Below are positions 32,033 to 39,897 of a stretch of 64,000 bases of DNA, in pieces. A program made the translations under genes and the position numbers. This DNA comes from BOG-908 sp965198825 (GTDB lineage: Bacteria; Pseudomonadota; Alphaproteobacteria; Acetobacterales; Acetobacteraceae). Under the pieces are notes generated by a model. The model saw nothing but the letters and a program-made list of their open reading frames with translations, was not told the origin of the DNA and searched no databases. The DNA is taken from positions 186,001 to 250,000 of the forward strand of contig CBDAQB010000002.1 in the NCBI GenBank assembly GCA_965198825.1, given 5' to 3'. Each line of letters opens with the position of its first letter. The first letter of the stretch is position 1.

Positions 32033-32725
32033 TCACCAAGGCAAAGTATTCCCCTGATAATCCAAATAGGCCAGCCCAGGCTTGGAACGGCGGCCGGCGA
32101 TGACGGCCATCATGCCGCGGACGCTGGTGGCGATGGCCACGGGGGCTTGGCCGCCGCCCATTTCGGTGCGGACCCAGCCGGGGTGGAGGAGGACGACAGG
32201 GTTGGCTTTGCGTCGCAGGGCGAAGCAGGAGGCGAGCATGTTCAGGGCGGCTTTGCTGGCGCGGTAGAGGTCGACCGAGCCGCCGGCATTGCTGGCGATG
32301 CTGCCCAGGATCGAGGTCATGAAGACGACCGTGGCGTGGGGGTCGGTGACGGGGGCCAGCCGGTCGGCCAGGGCTACGGGGCCGGTGGCGTTGGTGAGGA
32401 ATTCCAGCGCGGCGATGTCGTTCGGGACGTCGGCCAGGGCGGTTTCGCGTTCGGCGTGCATGCCGGCGACGACGAAGAGGAGGTCGAGCTTGGTGCCGGC
32501 GAGGGCGTTGGCGAGGGCTTCCCTGTCGGCCGGCGAGGTGACGTCGAGGGTTTCGATGCGGAGGTGGGTGTCGTGGGTGCGGGCGAGCTCGGCGAGTTCG
32601 GTGGCGGCGCCCCGGTCGCGGACCGTGGCGACGACGTGCCAGCCCTGTTCCAGGTAGGCACGGGCGAGACCGAGGCCGAGGCCGCGTGAGGCGCCTGCCA
32701 GGAGGATCGTGCCGGTTTCAGCCAT
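32033..32725 (-). CDS. Short-chain dehydrogenase/reductase
   Basis: 230 residues. Classical SDR: cofactor motif GASRGLGLG near residues 11-19, VVAGMHAE in place of NNAG, and the active site with SILGS followed by YRASKAAL (catalytic Tyr and Lys). Together these form a Rossmann NAD(P)-dependent oxidoreductase. The start at 32725 has AAGGAGAG before it, and an upstream ATG at 32746 lacks a site. It lies 36 bases downstream of ruvA, where ruvB is found in many bacteria. Substrate unknown. Confidence 0.9.
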   Translation of the reverse strand: MAETGTILLAGASRGLGLGLARAYLEQGWHVVATVRDRGAATELAELARTHDTHLRIETLDVTSPADREALANALAGTKLDLLFVVAGMHAERETALADVPNDIAALEFLTNATGPVALADRLAPVTDPHATVVFMTSILGSIASNAGGSVDLYRASKAALNMLASCFALRRKANPVVLLHPGWVRTEMGGGQAPVAIATSVRGMMAVIAGRRSKPGLAYLDYQGNTLPW

Positions 32726-32761
32726 GGGGCTCTCCTTGGTTTCCAATGTTTGTTCGCCTGG

Positions 32762-33364
32762 TCAGCGGGCGAGTTCGCGTAGGCTTTCCCTGATCAACGC
32801 GTCGAGCGTCGCTGCGTCGCCGAGGCGGGCGACGACGCGGTCCACGACGGGCTGCGCTTCGATCCTGCGATACCCGAGATTGCCAAGCGCTGAAATTGCG
32901 TCGGAGGGGACGTTGCCGGCGGCCTGGGGCACCGGGAGGCCGGCGCCTGCGGTGGCTGGCATGCCGACCGCGCGTTCGCGGAGTTCGGTGAGGAGGCGGA
33001 CGGCGAGCTTAGGTCCGACGCCGGTGACACTCGTCAGGGCCGCGCGGTCGGCGGCGCCGATGGCGCTGACGAGGTCGCGCGGGGAGAGGGCGGAGAGGAT
33101 GGCCAAGGCCACTTTCGCGCCGACGCCTTGCACGGTAGTGAGCAGGCGGAACCAGTCCCGCTCGGCGCTTTCGGCAAAGCCGTAGAGCAGGATGGCGTCC
33201 TCGCGCACCACCGTCTCGATGAGGATGCGTGCGGTGGCGGGTGGCTGCGGCAGGGTCGCCAGGGTGCGGGTGGAGGCCTGGACCAGGTAGCCGACGCCTG
33301 CGACATCCACGATGCAGCGGTCCGCTTCCAAAGCTTCAATCCGGCCGGTGAGGAGCGCGATCAT
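32762..33364 (-). CDS. ruvA: Holliday junction DNA helicase subunit RuvA
   Basis: 200 residues, standard length. The N-terminal OB domain starts MIALLTGRIEALEADRCIVD. The two HhH motifs (VQGVGAKVALAIL and VTGVGPKLAVRLL) fall near 75 and 110, and a flexible linker leads to the C-terminal RuvB-binding domain (SDAISALGNLGYRR). RuvA tetramers hold the Holliday junction and load RuvB. It lies 10 bases after ruvC in a yebC-ruvC-ruvA series. The usual fourth gene, ruvB, is not in the next position and must lie elsewhere. Confidence 0.97.
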   Translation of the reverse strand: MIALLTGRIEALEADRCIVDVAGVGYLVQASTRTLATLPQPPATARILIETVVREDAILLYGFAESAERDWFRLLTTVQGVGAKVALAILSALSPRDLVSAIGAADRAALTSVTGVGPKLAVRLLTELRERAVGMPATAGAGLPVPQAAGNVPSDAISALGNLGYRRIEAQPVVDRVVARLGDAATLDALIRESLRELAR

Positions 33365-33374
33365 GCGGGCCTGC

Positions 33375-33878
33375 TCATGCGAAGGCGGGCGCCTTCCAGA
33401 CGTTCAGGCTGGCGCGGCTGTGGGCGTGGCAGATGGCGACGGCGAGCGCGTCCGATGCGTCCGCACGTCGCAGGCCGGCGCCAGGCAGAAGCCGCTGGAC
33501 CATGAGCGACACCTGCGTCTTGTCTGCGCTGCCGGTGCCTACGACGGCCTTCTTCACCGATTTGGCGCCGTATTCGATGACGGGGATGCCGGCGCGGGCG
33601 GGGGCCAGGAGGGCGACGCCGCGGGCGTAACCCAGCTTCAGGGTCGCAGCCCCGTTGCGGTTCACATAGGTCTCCTCGACGGCGGCTTCATCCGGCCGGT
33701 GCTCGGCGATGAGCGCGGTCAGCGCCTCGTAGAGGACGCGAAGGCGGTCGGGGACGGGTGTTTCGGAGTCGGTCGCGATGACGCCGTCCGCCAGGTGCTG
33801 GAGGCGGTTGCCCGACACCGCGATGATGCCCCAGCCGGTGAAGCGCAGGCCCGGGTCGATGCCGAGAATGCGGGTCAT
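33375..33878 (-). CDS. ruvC: Holliday junction resolvase RuvC
   Basis: 167 residues. RNase H fold: the first catalytic Asp is in RILGIDPGLRFTGWG, then Glu in AAVEETYVN, and the C-terminal acidic pair is in DASDALAVAICHAH. It cuts Holliday junctions at the RuvAB complex. The start at 33878 is fixed by the family N-terminus. A longer open frame upstream would run into yebC on the same strand and has no family match. It sits between yebC (31 bases) and ruvA (10 bases). Confidence 0.97.
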   Translation of the reverse strand: MTRILGIDPGLRFTGWGIIAVSGNRLQHLADGVIATDSETPVPDRLRVLYEALTALIAEHRPDEAAVEETYVNRNGAATLKLGYARGVALLAPARAGIPVIEYGAKSVKKAVVGTGSADKTQVSLMVQRLLPGAGLRRADASDALAVAICHAHSRASLNVWKAPAFA

Positions 33879-33909
33879 CGAAGACGGGTCATCGAAGGTG
33901 GAGGGCCAA

Positions 33910-34662
33910 TCAGGCGGCCGAGAGGCGTTGCAGCACGGCTTCGGGAATGTCGAAGTTGGCATAGACGTTCTGGACGTCGTCGTTGTCCTCCAGCGCGTCG
34001 ATGAGCTTGAGGACCGACACGGCGCGCTCCTCGTCCAGGGTGACCGTCGTGGAAGGACGCCAGTCGAGCTTGGCCTCTTCTGGGGGGCCGAAGCGGTGCT
34101 CGAGGGAATCGCGCACGGCGAAGAAGGCTTCCACGCCGCAGGTGATTTCGTGGCCGCTGTCGTCGCTCTGCACGTCGTCGGCGCCGGCATCGATCGCCGC
34201 TTCCAGCATGGCATCGGCGGTGGCGGCCGCGGGCAGGTAGCGGACCACGCCGAGGCGGGCGAACATGAAGCTGACGGCGTTGGTCTCGCCCAGCGCGCCG
34301 CCGTATTTGGAGAAGGCGGCCCGAACGTCGGACGCGGTGCGGTTGCGGTTGTCGGTCAGGGTCTCGACGATGACGGCGACGCCGTGCGCGCCATAACCCT
34401 CGTAGCGGACCTCGGTGTAGTCGTCGCCGCCACCGGCGCCGGCGGCCTTCTTGATGGCGCGGTCCACGGTGTCGCGTGTCATGTTCGACTTGAAAGCTGC
34501 GTTGACGGCGGCGCGCAGGCGCGGGTTCGCGGCCGGATCCGGCAGGCCCGATTTGGCAGAGACGGTGATTTCGCGGATCAGCTTGGCGAACTGGCGCGCG
34601 CGGCGGGCATCCTGCGCACCCTTGCGGTGCATGATGTTCTTGAACTGGCTATGGCCTGCCAT
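33910..34662 (-). CDS. yebC: YebC/PmpR-family protein
   Basis: 250 residues, typical length. The N-terminus AGHSQFKNIMHRKGAQDARR, the middle GGDDYTEVRYEGYGAHGVAV and the closing helix are all family-conserved. The protein has been described as a DNA-binding regulator and, more recently, as a translation factor that helps with poly-proline and other stalling motifs. The start at 34662 is taken from the family. The open frame further upstream goes through a repeat element. First gene of the yebC-ruvC-ruvA set. Confidence 0.95.
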   Translation of the reverse strand: MAGHSQFKNIMHRKGAQDARRARQFAKLIREITVSAKSGLPDPAANPRLRAAVNAAFKSNMTRDTVDRAIKKAAGAGGGDDYTEVRYEGYGAHGVAVIVETLTDNRNRTASDVRAAFSKYGGALGETNAVSFMFARLGVVRYLPAAATADAMLEAAIDAGADDVQSDDSGHEITCGVEAFFAVRDSLEHRFGPPEEAKLDWRPSTTVTLDEERAVSVLKLIDALEDNDDVQNVYANFDIPEAVLQRLSAA

Positions 34663-34743
34663 TGGGGTCCTGCGGTTAGAGGGTGCTTGTCTAGCAGTCC
34701 ATGGCGTGGGTGCAAAAGGGAGCGGCGGGGCATAGGTAGGGGG

Positions 34744-34877
34744 AAGCAAGGACTTATTTTTTGAAAAAAAGAAGCAAAAAACTTTTGGACCTTTAAGCCG
34801 GGCGTTCCCACGATCCCGGTCCCACATCGCAAAAGTTTTTTGGTTCTTTTTTTCAAAAAAGAACTGCTGTCTTCCTT
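34744..34877. repeat. Dispersed palindromic element, paired copy, between divergent genes
   Basis: Inverted arms at 34744-34787 and 34832-34877, with the core reading CGATCCCGGTCCCACATCG between them. Unlike most copies it sits upstream of two divergent genes (yebC and the permease), where a terminator would be out of place. Confidence 0.88.
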
Positions 34878-34893
34878 ATTTTCCGAGGCCACA

Positions 34894-36027
34894 ATGACCG
34901 AATTCCTGAACCACCTGGCACAAGCGTTGCTGATGGCAACTGGCATGTTCTGGCAGGTTGGCTGGAGCCTGGTGCTGGGGTTTGTCATCTCGGCGGTGCT
35001 GCAGGCGGTGGTTTCGGCGGATGGCCTGGCGTCGGTGCTTGGGCGCAGCGGGTTCAGGGAGGTTGCTCTGGCGACGGTGGCGGGGGCGGCGAGTTCGAGC
35101 TGCTCCTATGCGTCGGCTTCGGTGAGCCGGACCTTGTTTCAGAAGGGCGCGGCGCTGGTGCCTGCGCTGGCGTTCATCTTTGCCTCGACCAACCTCGTGG
35201 CCGAAATGGGCATCGTTATCTATCTGCTGATGGGCTGGCGGTTCGTGGCGGGCGAGTGGATCGGCGGCGTGGTGCTGATCGGGGTGATGAGCCTGCTGGT
35301 TCGGCTGACCTACCCGGCGCGGCTGGTGGAGGAGGCGCGGCACAGGGTGCAGGCGGGTGCGGGGCATGACCATGGCGCCACGGCAGCAACGGGTGGCTCG
35401 CTGTGGGAGAAGCTGCGGCGGCGGGAGACGTGGGTGTCGGTGGCGCAGAGCTTCGTCATGGACTGGTCGATGCTGTGGAAGGACATCGTGCTGGGATTTC
35501 TGATCGCCGGAGCGCTGGCGGTTTTCGTGCCGGACAGCGTGTGGCAGGCGCTGTTCGTGAAGGGGGCGAGCCCCTGGGTGATGGCGCCGGCGAATGCGCT
35601 GCTGGGGCCCGTCGTGGCGATGCTGTCGTTCGTCTGCTCGATCGGCAACGTTCCGATGGCGGCGGTTTTGTGGGGGTCGGGCGTGAGTTTCGGCGGGGTG
35701 CTGGCCTTCCTGTATGCCGATCTGATCGTGTTGCCGCTGCTGGATGTTTACCGGCGCTACTACGGCTGGAAGATGGCGGCCTACATCGGCGCGGTGTTCT
35801 ACGCGACGATGGTGGTTTCGGCCCTGCTAATGGATGCGGCGTTCAGCGCGCTGGGGCTGGTGCCGCAAAGCCGGCCAAACATGCATGCCGCCATGGTGCA
35901 GTTTTCGGTGAATTATACTTTCTGGCTCAACCTGGTGTTTGCCGGAATTGCCTTGGCCCTGTTCGTGGTCGCGCGGCGGCAGCCGATGAAAATGAGCCAC
36001 TGCGCGCATCATGGGCATGCTCACTAG
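34894..36027 (+). CDS. Permease of the ArsP/DUF318 family
   Basis: 377 residues from ATG 34894 with GAGG before it. An upstream open frame would read through the repeat. About eight to nine membrane helices. The motifs GAASSSCSYASASVSRTLF near residues 65-83 and LSFVCSIGNVPMAA near 245 are the duplicated signature (S-x-C-S and C-S-x-G) of the permease family that includes ArsP, which exports organo-arsenicals. The C-terminus is His-rich (MSHCAHHGHAH), and a histidine cluster lies in the central loop (GHDHG), both suggesting metal handling. Substrate not known. Confidence 0.88.
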   Translation: MTEFLNHLAQALLMATGMFWQVGWSLVLGFVISAVLQAVVSADGLASVLGRSGFREVALATVAGAASSSCSYASASVSRTLFQKGAALVPALAFIFASTNLVAEMGIVIYLLMGWRFVAGEWIGGVVLIGVMSLLVRLTYPARLVEEARHRVQAGAGHDHGATAATGGSLWEKLRRRETWVSVAQSFVMDWSMLWKDIVLGFLIAGALAVFVPDSVWQALFVKGASPWVMAPANALLGPVVAMLSFVCSIGNVPMAAVLWGSGVSFGGVLAFLYADLIVLPLLDVYRRYYGWKMAAYIGAVFYATMVVSALLMDAAFSALGLVPQSRPNMHAAMVQFSVNYTFWLNLVFAGIALALFVVARRQPMKMSHCAHHGHAH

Positions 36028-36189
36028 GGGCAAACGCATCAGGGATCCTGCGCGTGAGCCAAGGCTCCGGATGAACTCGGGGTCATGACGTGGTGTTCAC
36101 AGCATGGTCAAGGCCAGGTTCAGCTTCGTGCCATATATGCATCAGGCAAGCGGTATCGGCCGTTCCCAACCCATCCATCGGAGTGATCC

Positions 36190-37752
36190 ATGAGCAACCA
36201 GTTCCAGCATAGACCGTGGCGCAAGACTTTTGCGGCGACGCTGCTTGCCGGCACCGCCGCCGTGGCGCTGTCGTTTGGCGCGGGGCCGCAGGCGAGCGCC
36301 CAGGATACGTCGCCCAAGCCGGGCGCCATTCAGCCGCAGGCGCCGGCGCAGAAGCTGCCGGATTTCGTGGGCCTCGTGCATGAGGTGAAGCCGGCGGTGG
36401 TCTCCATCACCAGCAAGATGCAGGATGACGAGCAGGAAGGCGGCCAGGGGTTCGGCGGCCAGCAGTTCGGTCAGGGGCAGCAGCAGATGCCGTTCCCCTT
36501 CCCTTTCCCGTTCATGCAGCAGATGCCGCAGCATAAGCGCGCGGTTGAGGCGCGCGGATCGGGCTTCATCATCGATCCCTCGGGAACGATCGTCACCAAC
36601 AACCATGTCGTTCGCAATGCGACGTCGGTCAGCGTGACGATGGATGACGGCACGGTGCTGCCGGCGAAGGTCATCGGGCGCGATCCGCGTTCGGATCTTG
36701 CCGTGCTACGCGTGAAATCCTCGCACAAGCTGCCGTTCATCAATCTGGGCGATAGCAGCACGGTGGAGCCTGGGCAGTGGGTGGTGGCCGTGGGCAACCC
36801 GTTCGGGCTCGGCGGGACGGTGACGGCGGGTATCGTCTCGGCACGCGGCCGCGATATCGGCGAAGGCCCTTACGACAGCTTCATCCAGATCGATGCGCCG
36901 ATTAATCCGGGCAATTCGGGCGGGCCGTTGTTTACGCAGGACGGCAACGTGATCGGCGTGAATAGCGCCATCATCTCGCCTTCGGGCGGCGGCAGCGTGG
37001 GCATCGGCTTTGCCATTCCGTCGAACACGGTGAAAAGCGTGGTCGCGCAGATCGAAAAGACCGGCCATGTGACGCGCGGGTATATCGGCGTGCAGGCGCA
37101 AGCAGTGACCGCAACGATGGCGAGCGCACTGCATCTGCCGGCTTCAGAGGGCGACGAGCGTGGCGCGCTGATTGCCAGCGTGGAGCAGGATACGCCTGCG
37201 GCGCATGCGGGGCTTCAGCCTGGCGACGTGATCACGGCAGTCGATGGGCATCACATCGGCAGCAACCGCGAACTGGCGATTTCCATTTCGCAGATCATCC
37301 CGGGCACCAAGGTGCCGCTGGATGTGTTCCGCAGCGGCAAGCTGCAGAAACTCGAGGTGACGGTTGCGACTTTGCCGAGCGACGGCGGTGCGTCGCATAG
37401 CCCGAACGCGGGGACGGCCGGGCTTGGCGTGGCGCTTTCCGGCATTACGCCGCAGCTTCGCCAGCAACTCGAGCTGCCGGATGGCCAGCGTGGCGCCGTG
37501 ATTACCGAAGTGAAGCCAGGATCGGTTGCGGACCAGGCCGGGTTGCAGCAGGGCGACGTGATTACCGGCGTTGGTGATCATGAGATCAACGGCACCGCCG
37601 ATGCGGCGCGCGCCATCAAGGAAGGGATGAAGGGCGACCAGGCTTTGGCGCTGCGTATCCTGCGAAATGGCGAGCCGGCCTTCGTAGCTGTTTCTCCTGC
37701 TCCTGCCGATGGCGGGAAGAGTGGTGGTGATGACGATAGCGGCAATGGGTAG
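36190..37752 (+). CDS. DegP/HtrA-type periplasmic serine protease
   Basis: 520 residues. A signal peptide of about 37 residues ends QASA. Residues 85-110 form a Gln/Gly/Phe/Pro-rich loop (the LA-loop region). The trypsin-like domain has the triad His in NNHVV near 138, Asp in RSDLAVL near 168 and Ser in GNSGGP near 242. Two PDZ domains follow (about 290-380 and 400-500), the second with GLQQGDVITGV. The family acts as protease and chaperone for misfolded envelope proteins. An intrinsic terminator with repeat follows the stop. The 162 bp upstream hold no gene. Confidence 0.95.
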   Translation: MSNQFQHRPWRKTFAATLLAGTAAVALSFGAGPQASAQDTSPKPGAIQPQAPAQKLPDFVGLVHEVKPAVVSITSKMQDDEQEGGQGFGGQQFGQGQQQMPFPFPFPFMQQMPQHKRAVEARGSGFIIDPSGTIVTNNHVVRNATSVSVTMDDGTVLPAKVIGRDPRSDLAVLRVKSSHKLPFINLGDSSTVEPGQWVVAVGNPFGLGGTVTAGIVSARGRDIGEGPYDSFIQIDAPINPGNSGGPLFTQDGNVIGVNSAIISPSGGGSVGIGFAIPSNTVKSVVAQIEKTGHVTRGYIGVQAQAVTATMASALHLPASEGDERGALIASVEQDTPAAHAGLQPGDVITAVDGHHIGSNRELAISISQIIPGTKVPLDVFRSGKLQKLEVTVATLPSDGGASHSPNAGTAGLGVALSGITPQLRQQLELPDGQRGAVITEVKPGSVADQAGLQQGDVITGVGDHEINGTADAARAIKEGMKGDQALALRILRNGEPAFVAVSPAPADGGKSGGDDDSGNG

Positions 37753-37759
37753 GAAGTCA

Positions 37760-37834
37760 GCGCGTTCTTTTTGAAAAAAGAACCAAAAACTTTTTGCTTG
37801 TTTGGGCCGGGCGTGGGGACATGCCCGGCCTTTT
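37760..37834 (+). terminator. Intrinsic terminator with half of a dispersed element
   Basis: A left-type arm (37760-37796, GTTCTTTTTGAAAAAAGAAC) is followed by a second, GC-rich hairpin: GGCCGGGC (37805-37812) pairs with GCCCGGCC (37823-37830), then TTTT. This is a textbook terminator for the protease gene. In other copies the same core position holds the element's conserved spacer. Confidence 0.85.
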
Positions 37835-37870
37835 GCTGCCACGTTGGTGACACGTGGCTTCTGTGCGTAA

Positions 37871-38209
37871 GTGCAACCAGTTACTCTCTTGATCGAGGGC
37901 TTATTGGTGGCTTCAACGCCTGGCGGCTTCACCATAGATGACGCTGGAGGACGCCACATCCTTGACGGCGATGCGACAGGCGGAGGTAACCGCGCTGGTG
38001 CGGCTCATGGCAAGAGCGAAATTCCAAGCTCCTAGCCGGATAGCATGATCCTCGCCATGATCACTGCGGTTGCCAATGATCCTGCGTCCAAGGTGATCCC
38101 AGGCCGCTCGGGGCGCTTGATTATAGTAGGAACAAGGCAAGGTGTTTGTATTAAGGTGGTTGTGGAACCGGTTACCCGGGTGATCGTCACCGGCTTTCCC
38201 GTTAAATGA
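37871..38209 (+). pseudogene. EndoU-type toxin domain relic with one in-frame TAG
   Basis: Reading from GTG 37871 gives a stretch containing GGRHILDGDATGGGNRAGAA and then HGKSEIPSS. A TAG follows at 38033-38035, and the same frame continues PDSMILAMITAV, DPASKVIPG, RQGVCIKVVVEP and VTGFPVK to a TGA at 38207. This is the C-terminal EndoU nuclease domain of bacterial polymorphic toxins. The TAG falls where such proteins usually have Trp (SW), so it is one TGG-to-TAG change. The expected His and Lys active-site region is present. No N-terminal delivery or trafficking part lies upstream, because the terminator of the protease gene is only 37 bp away. It is therefore an orphan cassette, nonfunctional unless the TAG is suppressed. 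Confidence 0.8.
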
Positions 38210-38235
38210 AGGTCGGGAGCCCTTTGGAGGCTGTT

Positions 38236-38529
38236 ATGGCCGACACTGGTTTGTTCGTGTCGAACGTAGAGACGAAGTTGAGACATCTTCTTGATGAACA
38301 GGGCTCTATCCTGTCTTCAGAAGAGGCTGCCGAGGTCGAGGCTTTTCGCGACGCTCGTGAGTATGGGCTGGCGCTGGAGACATTCGCTGCCATTCTCGAC
38401 GAAGGCGACAAACCGTTCTCCGTCATGACCTTTATAGCCATGGAAGATCTGGCCAGGCAGATGCAGATTGCCGATGGTCCACCATTGACAGCTTTGCGGG
38501 CCAAGCAACTGTCAAGATCGAAGCAATAG
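38236..38529 (+). CDS. MafI-like immunity protein
   Basis: 97 residues from ATG 38236 with GGAGG five bases before it. A further in-frame ATG at 38206 overlaps the toxin-relic stop (ATGA), which would give 107 residues. The protein is acidic and helical: NVETKLRHLLDEQGSILSSE, then EVEAFRDAREYGLALETFAA and PFSVMTFIAMEDLARQMQI. The order, and the EF-x-x-x-x-EYGLALE-type helix, fit the MafI family of immunity proteins that protect neisserial and other cells from MafB/EndoU toxins. Direct linkage to the EndoU relic supports the call. The intact immunity gene beside a broken toxin is consistent with kin protection. Confidence 0.75.
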   Translation: MADTGLFVSNVETKLRHLLDEQGSILSSEEAAEVEAFRDAREYGLALETFAAILDEGDKPFSVMTFIAMEDLARQMQIADGPPLTALRAKQLSRSKQ

Positions 38530-38577
38530 CAGCGAACATCCTCCATCAAAGCCCCTGCCCTACTTACACTCTAAGTA

Positions 38578-38624
38578 GCAAAAGCTTTTTGCTTCTTTTT
38601 TTCAAAAAAGAAGCGCTTGCCTAC
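38578..38624. repeat. Dispersed palindromic element, single arm
   Basis: GCTTCTTTTTTTC followed by AAAAAAGAAGC, between the convergent immunity and nagA genes. It provides the final codons and stop of nagA. Confidence 0.88.
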
Positions 38625-39795
38625 TCCCTGCTATCCAGGTTTCCAAAACCTGAAGTTCGCTGCCTAGTAGAACAAAATCGGCGGCTTGTCCGGCTGCGAG
38701 TGAGCCACGTGTCGTGTTCGTGCGCAGCAGCGAGGATGGCGTTTGTGATGCCATGGCGAGGGCTGTCTCGAGGCTGGCGCCCAGCATGGACACGGTGTTG
38801 CGGACGGCGGTGGCCATGTCGAGGTCCGAGCCTGCGAGGGTGCCTGAGGGGTCGCGGCAGATGCCGTCGCGGACGGTGATATGTTTGCCTTGCAGGGTGA
38901 AATCCTTGGGCGTGGCGCCGACGCTTGGCATGGCGTCTGTCACCAGCACGAAACGGCCGGGGCTTCGGGTGCGCAGGGCGAGGCTGAGGACGGCGGGGTG
39001 GACGTGGTGGCCGTCGGCGATGATGCCGCACCAGGCTTGGCTTTCGAGGGCGGCGCCGACCAGGCCCGGGGCTCGGCTGGTGAGGGGGGACATAGCGTTG
39101 AAGAGGTGGGTGACGCTGGTGGCGCCGGCGGCGAAGGCTGCGCGGGCGGTGTCGTAGTCCGCGTCGGTGTGGCCTAGCGAGACGATGACGCCGGCGTTGA
39201 CGAGGCGGCGGATCATGGTGGGGGAGGCGGCTTCGGGCGCCAGGGTGACCAGGGTCACGCCGTGGCGGAGGGAGGTCAGGAGGTTGAGGCCTGCTTCGTC
39301 CAGGGTGCGGAATTTGGTGGCGTCGTGCACGCCGCGGCGGGCTGGGGCGAGGTAGGGGCCTTCGAGGTGGATGCCCAGGACGCCTGGAATGCCGGCTTCG
39401 ATAGCTTGTTCGACGGCGCGCATGGCGCGGTTCATGACGTCCAGGCCGTCGCTGATGAGGGTGGGGAGGAAGCCTGTTGTGCCATAGGCGCGGTGCGCGC
39501 GGCCGATGGCGGCAATGCCTTCGATTGTGGGTTGGTCGTTGAAGAGGATTCCGCCGCCGCCGTTCACCTGGACGTCGATGAAGCCTGGGGCGAGGAGGTT
39601 TCCGCCTAGGGGTTCGGGGACGGCGTGATGGTGCACGTCGGTTTCGGGAACGATTGCTTCGATGCGGCCGCGGCGGACCAGGAGGGCGTGGCCGGAAAGC
39701 AGGCCTTCCGGGGTCAGGAGGCGGCCGCCGGTGAAGGCGCGCAACGGCTCAGGCAGGTCGGTGGACAGAGGCGGCCTCACGTGGCGGCTGGGCAT
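38602..39795 (-). CDS. nagA: N-acetylglucosamine-6-phosphate deacetylase
   Basis: 397 residues. Amidohydrolase fold: LLAPGFIDVQVNGGGG near residues 67-82, the metal-binding Glu in GIHLEGPYL near 145, the His in SLGHTDADY and in THLFNAMSPL, and the catalytic Asp in LVTDAMP near 290. It removes the acetyl group from GlcNAc-6-P for amino-sugar use or wall recycling. The last residues (QALLF) and the stop are from the dispersed element, so the original C-terminus has been altered. No nagB or transporter is adjacent. Confidence 0.95.
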   Translation of the reverse strand: MPSRHVRPPLSTDLPEPLRAFTGGRLLTPEGLLSGHALLVRRGRIEAIVPETDVHHHAVPEPLGGNLLAPGFIDVQVNGGGGILFNDQPTIEGIAAIGRAHRAYGTTGFLPTLISDGLDVMNRAMRAVEQAIEAGIPGVLGIHLEGPYLAPARRGVHDATKFRTLDEAGLNLLTSLRHGVTLVTLAPEAASPTMIRRLVNAGVIVSLGHTDADYDTARAAFAAGATSVTHLFNAMSPLTSRAPGLVGAALESQAWCGIIADGHHVHPAVLSLALRTRSPGRFVLVTDAMPSVGATPKDFTLQGKHITVRDGICRDPSGTLAGSDLDMATAVRNTVSMLGASLETALAMASQTPSSLLRTNTTRGSLAAGQAADFVLLGSELQVLETWIAGSRQALLF

Positions 39796-39897
39796 CGCAG
39801 CTTATGGCACGGGCGGCGCACTTCGGCACGGTTGTGCTGTTGGACACTGTGCGGAAAGGCTGGCTACCGCTAATGCAGGTGCGCCGTTCGCTGGAGG

